Below are positions 1 through 5,111 of a stretch of 9,590 nucleotides of DNA, in pieces. Source of the DNA: Acidobacteriaceae bacterium (lineage in GTDB: Bacteria > Acidobacteriota > Terriglobia > Terriglobales > SbA1); contig PLEA01000605.1 in NCBI GenBank assembly GCA_003136335.1, positions 1-9,590 on the forward strand, in the 5' to 3' direction. The notes beneath the pieces were generated by a model. It made no database searches and was not told the DNA's origin. It saw only the letters and a list, made by a program, of their open reading frames with translations. The translations under genes and the position numbers were made by a program. Numbering within the stretch: position 1 is the first letter of the stretch; each line of letters begins with the position of its first letter.

Positions 1-1097
1 GCAAGCGAATAGCTTGTGCTGCGCCCACCTTCCGGATTTCGCACCAGGATACCGCGTTCAACAAGGGCGGCGATGTCACGCAATGCCGTGTCGTGCGAAC
101 ATTTCGCGAGCTTCCCGTATTTCATCGTAGTGAGCCTTCCCTCGAAGCCATCGAGCAAGCGGTTGACGACAAGACGCTGCCGTTCATTCAACAGAGAGTC
201 CCCAAAGGTCTCCCAAAAGTGCGCTTTGAGGAGCACGCTTCCGAGGGTGGCTTGTGCTCCTTCAATGGCACGTCCCAGGCATCCCAGGAACCAATCCATC
301 CACGGCGTGATGTCCATCGCCGCTTTCTGCGTCCGTTCTAGAATGTCGTAGTAGTCCGCACGCTCTTGCCAGATCTGGGCCGACATGCTGTAGAACCGTT
401 GAGAACTTTGTTCGGATCGTGCGAGCGCCATATCGGCGATAGCTCGCGCGATACGACCGTTTCCGTCCTCGAAGGGGTGGATAGTGACGAACCATAGATG
501 CGCGAGCCCTGCCTTCACCACCCAATCGCCTTCGGTATTTCCATTGAACCAATCGAGCAAGGCCCCCATCTCGGGTTCCAGTCTTTTCGCGGCTGGTGCC
601 TCGAAATGAACACGTTCCTTGCCCATTGCCCCTGAGACCACCTCCATGGGACCGCCGGTGTCATCTCGCCAGGCCCCAACCCTTATCCGCTTCATGCCGC
701 TGCGTCCAGTCGGGAACAGGGAGGCATGCCACGCGAACAGCCGTTCTGAAGTAAGCGGCTGATCATAGTGACGCGTGGCGTCGAGCATCATTTCGACAAC
801 TCCCTCCACGTTCCGATCCACCGCTTTAAGGCCATCAATATCCATGCCGAGACGACGCGCGATCGAGGAACGAACCTGCTCCGCGTCCAGCTTTTCCCCC
901 TCGATTTCGCTGCCTTTGAGCACGTCCTGTGTAAGAGTGCGCAGGACGGCTTCCTGACGCAGCTTGAAACCCAGAGCTTCCATGCGTCCTAGCAAGCGGC
1001 CTTGCTCGTGCCGGACGCTTGCCAGCCGCTCTGACAAGCTCTCGCGGTTCCAGCGAAATCGGGGCCAGTCTTCTTGAGTATGGATATACCCAGCCAT
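1..1097 (-). CDS. fic: Fic family AMP-transferase with N-terminal DUF4172 domain (3' end off window)
   Basis: Reading down from ATG at 1097 gives 365 uninterrupted codons with no stop before the left edge, so only the last few residues are missing. The N-terminus (MAGYIHTQEDWPRFRWN) is typical of DUF4172. Residues 207-215 read HPFEDGNGR, the Fic active-site loop with catalytic His207, which transfers AMP from ATP to a hydroxyl side chain of a target protein. Residues 62-67 (GSEIEG) look like the inhibitory-helix motif [S/T]xxxE[G/N] of class II Fic proteins, with Glu66 as the blocking Glu but Gly where Ser/Thr is usual. The C-terminal part (about 300 onward, ending PEGGRSTSYSL) resembles the winged helix of this family. 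The start is supported by AGAGG at 1110-1106, 8 nt upstream. The target is unknown. Self-inhibition in cis means no antitoxin partner is required. Family assignment is confident; toxin versus regulator role is not. Confidence 0.93.
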   Translation of the reverse strand, partial: MAGYIHTQEDWPRFRWNRESLSERLASVRHEQGRLLGRMEALGFKLRQEAVLRTLTQDVLKGSEIEGEKLDAEQVRSSIARRLGMDIDGLKAVDRNVEGVVEMMLDATRHYDQPLTSERLFAWHASLFPTGRSGMKRIRVGAWRDDTGGPMEVVSGAMGKERVHFEAPAAKRLEPEMGALLDWFNGNTEGDWVVKAGLAHLWFVTIHPFEDGNGRIARAIADMALARSEQSSQRFYSMSAQIWQERADYYDILERTQKAAMDITPWMDWFLGCLGRAIEGAQATLGSVLLKAHFWETFGDSLLNERQRLVVNRLLDGFEGRLTTMKYGKLAKCSHDTALRDIAALVERGILVRNPEGGRSTSYSL

Positions 1098-1157
1098 TCT
1101 ACGCACCTCTTGCGTAGATTATAGCGGGCACTCTACGCAGCCGCAAGTATCCTACGC
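1098..1157 (-). repeat. Repeated TGCGTAGA sites around the fic promoter (probable operators)
   Basis: The plus strand carries TCTACGCA at 1098-1105 and its exact inverse TGCGTAGA at 1111-1118, an 8-bp perfect inverted repeat with a 5-nt spacer that spans the ribosome site and touches the -10. A further TCTACGCA lies at 1132-1139 inside the promoter spacer, and CTACGC at 1152-1157 lies just upstream of the -35. Four copies of one hexamer core in 60 bp around a promoter suggest operator half-sites. The C-terminal winged helix of Fic itself is a candidate binder; that is inference. Confidence 0.6.
1118..1146 (-). promoter_or_regulatory. Promoter of the fic gene
   Basis: On the minus strand there is a perfect -10 TATAAT (1123-1118) preceded at exactly 17 bp by TTGCGG (1146-1141) as a weak -35. 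Transcription would start near 1111, giving a leader of about 14 nt that contains the AGAGG ribosome site. Repeats of TGCGTAGA lie across and beside it, so it is probably repressed by a DNA-binding protein. Confidence 0.7.
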
Positions 1158-1162
1158 TGATC

Positions 1163-1193
1163 ATGCGTCGAATACTCACGCTATTCGACGCAT
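1163..1193. repeat. 12-bp perfect hairpin between the small genes and fic
   Basis: ATGCGTCGAATA (1163-1174) is followed after the 7-nt loop CTCACGC by its exact reverse complement at 1182-1193. No T-tract follows on either strand, so it is not a standard intrinsic terminator. It begins with TGCGTCG, close to the TGCGTAG operator core downstream, so it may be a variant protein-binding site or an mRNA structure at the end of the small-gene transcript. Confidence 0.6.
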
Positions 1194-1260
1194 CGCTCTT
1201 GAATACCCCAAGAGACTCCAATCAGGGACTCTGTTTTCAGAGATCTTCGCACCTTGGTTT

Positions 1261-1434
1261 TCAACTGGCGCAGGCCGTATCAAGCGGGACGATTGGGGGA
1301 TGCGACAGAGCCAACCTGTTGCCGGTCAAAGTAACTCCGGAGAGTTCTCCTCGGCGGACAGGTGCATGGCGTGAACCTGGCTCATCGGTTGCTCGGAACC
1401 ACTCATCGTGAATCAGCGCTGTGAGTGCCCTCAT
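1261..1434 (-). CDS. Small unrecognised protein, 57 aa, second gene of a pair
   Basis: ATG at 1434 to TGA at 1263-1261 encodes 57 residues beginning MRALTALIHDEW. The best evidence is the strong ribosome site AGGAG (plus strand ctcct, 1441-1445), 6 nt before the ATG and overlapping the stop codon of the upstream small gene, so the two are very probably translationally coupled. The product is soluble-looking, with Arg/His in the middle and a Pro-rich C-terminal third. I do not recognise a family. It lies on the same strand as fic, 163 nt upstream. It could be an accessory island gene or a decayed remnant; coding status is moderately supported by the ribosome site alone. Confidence 0.5.
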   Translation of the reverse strand: MRALTALIHDEWFRATDEPGSRHAPVRRGELSGVTLTGNRLALSHPPIVPLDTACAS

Positions 1435-1443
1435 CTTCTTCTC

Positions 1444-1596
1444 CTAATCTCTTGTCAGACAATCGCTGTCAATTTCCCGCATGATCGCCTCCGCCCGCTG
1501 CACTGAGGCCGCGACCAGATCGTCAGCGGTCTGCATGAGCAGGCTGGCAAGGATCGCTGCCATGATGGCGATCACGGGCTTGCAGCCTTCGTCCAT
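1444..1596 (-). CDS. Small unrecognised protein, 50 aa, possible membrane segment
   Basis: ATG at 1596 to TAG at 1446-1444 encodes 50 residues. Residues 7-21 (PVIAIMAAILASLLM) are hydrophobic enough for a short membrane helix, followed by a charged amphipathic stretch (DDLVAASVQRAEAIMREID). It is followed directly by the 57-aa gene, whose AGGAG site begins within its stop region. No clear ribosome site precedes the ATG, which is the weak point of the call. The AT-rich palindromic region upstream separates it from the divergent abiE operon, so both may share that control region. No family is recognised. Confidence 0.45.
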   Translation of the reverse strand: MDEGCKPVIAIMAAILASLLMQTADDLVAASVQRAEAIMREIDSDCLTRD

Positions 1597-1634
1597 CTTG
1601 GCAGTCTACAAGATTCGCCTTTCGTTCGCTAATT

Positions 1635-1668
1635 ACAATTGCGAGACCAATTGTTAGCGTATACGCTA
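1635..1668. repeat. Two palindromes in the region between the small genes and abiE
   Basis: ACAATTG (1635-1641) and CAATTGT (1648-1654) form a 7-bp inverted repeat with a 6-nt spacer. Immediately after it, TAGCGTATACGCTA (1655-1668) is a perfect 14-bp palindrome. Both lie upstream of the abiE promoter. AbiEi antitoxins are known to bind inverted repeats upstream of their operon, so these are probable operators; occupancy is inference. Confidence 0.6.
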
Positions 1669-1695
1669 TTTATGAGCCTTATGTGTATATATATA

Positions 1696-1724
1696 TTGCT
1701 CGGTTGTAGCATTTATGCTATATT
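1696..1724 (+). promoter_or_regulatory. abiE promoter overlapping an operator palindrome
   Basis: TTGCTC (1696-1701) is separated by 17 bp from TATATT (1719-1724), a good sigma70-type pair. The spacer and the first two bases of the -10 are occupied by the inverted repeat TAGCAT-TT-ATGCTA (1707-1720), which shares TAGC...GCTA with the palindrome at 1655-1668. A repressor bound there would block RNA polymerase. Transcription should start near 1731, leaving only about 6 nt before the TTG start at 1737. Confidence 0.65.
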
Positions 1725-1736
1725 CTAGTCATAAGC

Positions 1737-2150
1737 TTGGCAGTCCAGATCGCTGCGTACAGGGACAGGGGATTCACCGGCGAGCAGGCCGAAGTCATCA
1801 CGATGATGCGGGTTGCCGCTGGCGTGCTCTTCCGGGATTTCCCCGACGCCTTTTTATTGTTTGGCGGCGCGACGTTGTTGCTATTTCACGACAGTGTGCG
1901 TCACTCCGCAGATTTGGACTTGCTCCCGAGAGCGGACAAGCTACCAACGTCAGAGGATCTTCGTGGCTCGCTTGCGACCGGACTGGCCTCGGCGGCGGAT
2001 GCTCTGAATCTAGGCCCGCTTCACGTCGAGGTTTCTGGCGACAAGATTCTGGTTAAGAAGCGAGACAACAGCCTTCTGTTCAAGGTGGACATCACTCGCT
2101 TTGGGTCCGTGCTTGAAAGCGAAGTAGAGGAGCACGCGGTTGAAAATTGA
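1737..2150 (+). CDS. abiEii: AbiEii-like nucleotidyltransferase toxin, N-terminal catalytic part
   Basis: This 137-aa frame holds the catalytic core of an AbiEii/AbiGii-type nucleotidyltransferase, the toxin of type IV abortive-infection systems. Visible motifs are FGGATLLLF (42-50), the metal-binding pair in RHSADLDL (Asp59, Asp61) and a third acidic residue, Asp118, in KVDI. Usual family members continue into a helical C-terminal domain; here the frame stops at 2148-2150, and that domain lies in the next frame from 2140, overlapping by 11 bp. The start is a TTG at 1737 with no ribosome site and almost no leader. The next in-frame ATG (residue 23) would keep the motifs but lose the first helix. 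Either this is a broken gene (one extra base near 2148), a programmed +1 shift, or a genuinely two-chain toxin. Confidence 0.8.
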   Translation: MAVQIAAYRDRGFTGEQAEVITMMRVAAGVLFRDFPDAFLLFGGATLLLFHDSVRHSADLDLLPRADKLPTSEDLRGSLATGLASAADALNLGPLHVEVSGDKILVKKRDNSLLFKVDITRFGSVLESEVEEHAVEN

Positions 2151-2502
2151 TGAAGACAATGTCGCCAAAGTGAAGGCCGCTTCGCGCGATTTCCTCTTGC
2201 TCCAGAAGGCTGAGTGTTTCCTGTTGCGGAAGGTCATGAAAGCACGTCATGCCTTCGACATTTATAGCTTGAGACAGTCTGGCGTCGTTCTTAACGAGCA
2301 GCTAGAGAATCATTTGGAAGACACTCTAATGGGCAACGAAATTGAAGCGGCAGATATCGCCGCGAGAATTGCCCAGGTTGATGAGAAGCGTTGTAGTGAG
2401 CTGCGTGCCTTGTTGCCCTCGGAAGTATTCGAGTCGCTGGCGAAGGAACAATTCAGCCCTCTGCGTAACGCCCTTCGCGATTTGTACCGGCGCTGGTGGT
2501 AG
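2140..2502 (+). CDS. AbiEii-like toxin, C-terminal helical part in a separate frame
   Basis: From TTG at 2140 this frame encodes 120 residues. The stretch FLLLQKAECFLL (about 19-30) followed by RKVMKARHAFDIYSL corresponds to the Lys-rich helix and RDxxDL-type segment after the catalytic core in AbiEii proteins, with His in place of the usual Asp after Arg. The C-terminus ends in LRNALRDLYRRWW. Together with the preceding frame it makes about 257 residues, normal for a one-piece toxin. AGAGGAG at 2126-2132, 7 nt before the TTG, could initiate it independently by coupling to the upstream frame. Joining the frames by skipping one base after the AAT codon at 2145-2147 would read HAVEN-DEDNVAK without loss, which favours a one-base indel. 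The abiEi gene follows 24 nt downstream. Confidence 0.7.
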   Translation: MKIDEDNVAKVKAASRDFLLLQKAECFLLRKVMKARHAFDIYSLRQSGVVLNEQLENHLEDTLMGNEIEAADIAARIAQVDEKRCSELRALLPSEVFESLAKEQFSPLRNALRDLYRRWW

Positions 2503-2526
2503 TCGGAAGAAAAGAGGAATACGAAT

Positions 2527-3165
2527 ATGGATTGGGTAACTGTGATCCGCAAAGAGGCGCAGACCAGATCTATCCTTCGCACGGATGAACTGGCACGTAA
2601 GTACGGCATCATTCCTGCTGCTGTAACACAGGCACTCGCGCGCCAGGAGCAGAAAGGATTGGTCGAGCATGTCAGCAATAAAATCTACTACAACTGGCTT
2701 GCGCTGGATGGTTCTCCTCGTGATCTGGTGAATGTTCTGCGTGATGATGCCTATGTCTCGCTTGACTCCGGCCTCCGCGAATACGGAATCAGTACGCAGT
2801 CTCCTCGTACACTCACTTGTGTGACCACAGAACGCCCCAAAGAGTTCAAGGCAAGAACGATCACGATCAGCTACCGTAGTATCACTCCACGTCTCTATTG
2901 GGGGTTCGTGCGAAAGGCGACTCGATACGGCAGCTATCTGATAGCGGAGCCAGAAAAGGCAATCCTCGACTGGATTTATTTTGGTATTCAAAACGGAGCT
3001 GCACCCGCTCTCGACGAGCTTGATTTCGGCAGTGTTGACCGGCCCAAACTCTTGAACTATGCGCGCCGATTCCCGTCATCCACATATCTACACGTGCTAC
3101 CGGCTCTAGTCGAAAGCGCGGGTGGCGTAAAGCCGGTTGGTGCCGGGGCCGGGGCAGGAGATTGA
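2527..3165 (+). CDS. abiEi: AbiEi-family antitoxin and repressor
   Basis: The 212-aa product has an N-terminal winged helix-turn-helix (about 1-55, with TDELARKYGI then AAVTQALARQEQKGLVEH) and the AbiEi C-terminal domain: AYVSLDSGLREYGI (about 76-89), a TTERPKEF strand, and IAEPEKAILDWIYF near 140-153, matching the family's aEaEKAllDllY motif. AbiEi proteins neutralise the AbiEii toxin and repress their own promoter by binding inverted repeats, which fits the palindromes at 1635-1720. ATG at 2527 has AGAGGA at 2513-2518, 8 nt upstream. The gene is intact, while the toxin upstream is split. Gene order is toxin then antitoxin, the reverse of the lactococcal abiEi-abiEii arrangement. The C-terminus ends in a short Gly/Ala run (GAGAGAGD). 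Confidence 0.85.
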   Translation: MDWVTVIRKEAQTRSILRTDELARKYGIIPAAVTQALARQEQKGLVEHVSNKIYYNWLALDGSPRDLVNVLRDDAYVSLDSGLREYGISTQSPRTLTCVTTERPKEFKARTITISYRSITPRLYWGFVRKATRYGSYLIAEPEKAILDWIYFGIQNGAAPALDELDFGSVDRPKLLNYARRFPSSTYLHVLPALVESAGGVKPVGAGAGAGD

Positions 3166-3202
3166 CTACGCGCGGTATGATTGTTCGAGGCGGGAGGGCT
3201 AC

Positions 3203-3472
3203 ATGACCGAGATTGTGACGGCAAGTTCCCATGAAGTAGAAGGCGTGAAAATCGCGTTCCAAGTTGTGAAGTTCGCCGCCGACAAGTGGCTTGATTTCTC
3301 CAAACAGCGCGAGGCTCTGGCGGATTGCAACTCCCGATTGGATGATTGCCATGACGCTCGCAGCCGGTGTGTAGCAGGGAAGCGAGTTCTCGCCTACGTG
3401 CTACTATTTCTAGTCGGTGTTTTGCTCATCGGCTCGATGTTCTATACGATCACGGCGCGTTCACAGGTCTGA
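3203..3472 (+). CDS. Small C-terminally membrane-anchored protein with heptad-spaced cysteines, unknown function
   Basis: ATG at 3203 is chosen because GGAGG (3193-3197) lies 5 nt upstream; the frame is open further back to a GTG at 3137, but that would overlap abiEi. The 89-aa product has a polar helical N-terminal part, then Cys42, Cys49 and Cys56 spaced exactly seven residues apart (DCNSRLDDCHDARSRC), then one strong membrane helix at about 62-83 (VLAYVLLFLVGVLLIGSMFY) and a short tail. The spacing puts the three cysteines on one helix face, suggesting metal binding or disulfide-linked oligomers near the membrane; this is inference. It starts 37 nt after abiEi on the same strand, so it is probably the last gene of the operon. 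No family is recognised. Confidence 0.65.
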   Translation: MTEIVTASSHEVEGVKIAFQVVKFAADKWLDFSKQREALADCNSRLDDCHDARSRCVAGKRVLAYVLLFLVGVLLIGSMFYTITARSQV

Positions 3473-3560
3473 TTTGATAACCTCGCACGCCGGCCAAGTA
3501 CGCGAGGAGTGCAGTCGTGCACAGCAGGTATACTTCGCTGTCTTCAACGTTCCAGCTCAT

Positions 3561-3628
3561 ATGCCAAAGCTTCTAATTCAAAACTATGGCCTTTTCTGGA
3601 CGAGAAGCAAGGTGTTCTGGGGCACTGG
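3561..3628 (+). pseudogene. Truncated N-terminal gene fragment
   Basis: ATG at 3561 opens a frame beginning MPKLLIQNYGLFWTRSKVFW, a start reminiscent of a group of proteins whose N-terminus reads NYGLFW and which carry a GIY-YIG-like nuclease part downstream; that resemblance is from memory and is weak. After about 23 residues the plus-strand frame runs into DNA that makes better sense as integrase on the opposite strand, so only this stub remains. No ribosome site is seen before the ATG. Confidence 0.3.
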
Positions 3629-3715
3629 ATTTGAAAGCCCCTCTTTGCGCTTCAAAGCTTTCAACCATTCCTCCACCTCCAGCGGTTCGAGGCTGAGCGC
3701 GACTCGGTTCCCCAT
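3626..3715 (-). pseudogene. Tyrosine integrase core-binding-domain fragment
   Basis: On the minus strand, about 30 residues beginning MGNRVALSLEPLEVEEWL and continuing KALKRKEGLSNP match the helical core-binding (SAM-like) domain of phage-type tyrosine integrases, where a segment of the form P-x-E-V-E-x-W-L-x-x-L is characteristic. The frame is open from 3838 to 3584, but residues on both sides do not continue the family, and there is no catalytic Arg-His-Tyr domain. It is a relic of an earlier mobile element. Its left edge meets the plus-strand N-terminal stub at about 3626, so two broken genes are joined there. The rest of 3473-3978 shows nothing I can support; a weak GGGGT/ACCCC inverted repeat lies at 3921-3937. 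Confidence 0.5.
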
Positions 3716-3978
3716 CGTGGCAGCAACCGATTGCGGAGCACTCGCTTGTAACCTCTGATTGTCGTGTGTGCCTGTGGATGGATGGATTCCGTGGGCTCGC
3801 AGAAGATGGGCGCTTCGACAGCCGATTGTATATGGCAAATAGCGGAATCGATTCCTGAGTTGCTGATTCGGTAGTTTGGCAGGAACTCGACAATGGGACG
3901 AGACTAAACACGCCCGGCATGGGGTCAGCCGAACCCCTCTCTAGAGTCGGATGGTTTAAGAGCGTGTACTTGCAATAT

Positions 3979-4773
3979 CTAAAGAATTGCCCTCACGACG
4001 CCGCCATCTACTCGCAGCGCTGCCCCGTTCGTCGCCGAAGAAAGCTCACTGGCCACGTAAGTCGCCATCGCCGCGACTTCATCCACAGTGGCAAAACGCT
4101 TCAGCAGAGACGATGGCCGCACATTCTGAAAGAACTCCTTTTCGATCTCTGCCTTCGACTTGTTCTCCTGCCTTGCCATCGCCTCAACAAAGTTACCCAC
4201 GCCCTCCGATTCCGTCGGCCCCGCAAGAATGCTGTTCGACGTCACACCGGTTCCAACTACCGACTCCGCGATCCCTCGCGCCACGGCAATCTGTGCAGTC
4301 TTTGTCACTCCGTAATGCACCATTTCCGCCGGAATCTGCACACCTGATTCGCTCGAAATGAAAACAATGCGGCCCCAGTTCCTCTTCAGCATTCCTGCGA
4401 GGTAGTGTCGCGCCAGTCGCACTCCGCTCATTACGTTGATCTCGAAAAAGCGGTACCAGTCCGCATCGGGGATCTCGGCAAATGGCTTCGGCTCGAAAAT
4501 GCCCACGTTGTTCACCAGCACATCCACCGCGGGAAGTTTCGCAATCACCGCCTCTGCGCCGACTGAACCTGAAAAGTCCGCCGCAATGCCATCAACCTTA
4601 GCCGTTGCAGCATGCGATCGGATTGCCCGCATCGCCGCATCCACGCGCTCTTGCGTGCGTCCGTTCACGTAGACACGCGCCCCTTCGCTCGCAAGTGATT
4701 TAGCGATGGCAAACCCGATGCCCGCCGTCGACCCTGTTACCAAGGCGGTTTTTCCAGTAAGCTTCAGATCCAC
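3979..4773 (-). CDS. SDR family NAD(P)-dependent oxidoreductase
   Basis: A complete 264-aa classical short-chain dehydrogenase/reductase. The nucleotide-binding motif TGSTAGIG is at 13-20, NNVG at 88-91, and the catalytic tetrad is Asn113, Ser141, Tyr154 and Lys158 (YGVTK), all with normal spacing. The product would be a cytosolic NAD(P)H-dependent carbonyl/alcohol oxidoreductase; the substrate cannot be read from sequence. Arg39 in NGRT after the second strand hints at NADPH preference. The start is GTG at 4773, preceded by AGGAGG with 5 nt spacing; the ATG two bases upstream (4775) is out of frame and terminates at once. Upstream on the same strand lies a broken alpha/beta hydrolase, a frequent partner of such SDRs, suggesting a former two-gene metabolic operon unrelated to the toxin modules around it. 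Confidence 0.92.
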   Translation of the reverse strand: MDLKLTGKTALVTGSTAGIGFAIAKSLASEGARVYVNGRTQERVDAAMRAIRSHAATAKVDGIAADFSGSVGAEAVIAKLPAVDVLVNNVGIFEPKPFAEIPDADWYRFFEINVMSGVRLARHYLAGMLKRNWGRIVFISSESGVQIPAEMVHYGVTKTAQIAVARGIAESVVGTGVTSNSILAGPTESEGVGNFVEAMARQENKSKAEIEKEFFQNVRPSSLLKRFATVDEVAAMATYVASELSSATNGAALRVDGGVVRAIL

Positions 4774-4897
4774 ATCGCCCTCCTAGAGAACCAGCTCCTT
4801 TTGATTCACAATCCGTGGCAAACGGTTCTCCCACGGCAGCGGCATGTTCCTGTCGACAAATACGGAGCACGGTGCCTGATGAGCATTCGTCACGCTG

Positions 4898-5035
4898 TTA
4901 CCTGCCGTGCGATGCAGCTTCTTCGATCAGAGCCGCAACTTCCTTCGAATGGGAGACGTAGACTGAGTGGCTCGCGCCAATAACTTCGACTTTGTGGCTA
5001 TTGGCTCGCGTGGCATACCACCGTTCGAGGAGCCA
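4898..5035 (-). pseudogene. C-terminal remnant of an alpha/beta hydrolase
   Basis: Reading from 5035 down to TAA at 4900-4898 gives about 45 residues including LLERWYATRANSHKVEV, then GASHSVYVSHSKEVAALIEE. That is the family C-terminus: the GASH histidine is the catalytic His of the triad, followed by a final helix ending in AALIEEAA. The nucleophile-elbow and lid regions are absent, and the preceding bases run straight back to the hipA stop at 5112, so the gene's 5' part was removed when hipBA arrived or by a later deletion. Between this stop and the SDR (4774-4897) I see only a CCGTGG/CCACGG inverted repeat (4813-4818, 4831-4836) and the SDR ribosome site. Confidence 0.6.
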
Positions 5036-5111
5036 ACTACGGCTCTCGCTCGCCTGGTTGAGGAAGGCGAAGCAGGCTGTGCTCCTAATTCCAACACGGA
5101 GATACGAACCA

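Noticed and set aside
1163..1411. 82-codon plus-strand frame
   Set aside because: Its ATG is the edge of a perfect hairpin, it has no ribosome site, and it overlaps the minus-strand gene that does have one.
2326..2991. 221-codon open frame on the minus strand
   Set aside because: It lies antisense to the AbiEii tail and AbiEi, both of which show family motifs and ribosome sites; its own translation has no recognisable domain.
3921..3937. Intrinsic terminator (GGGGT, 7-nt loop, ACCCC)
   Set aside because: The stem is only 5 bp and no T-tract follows on either strand.
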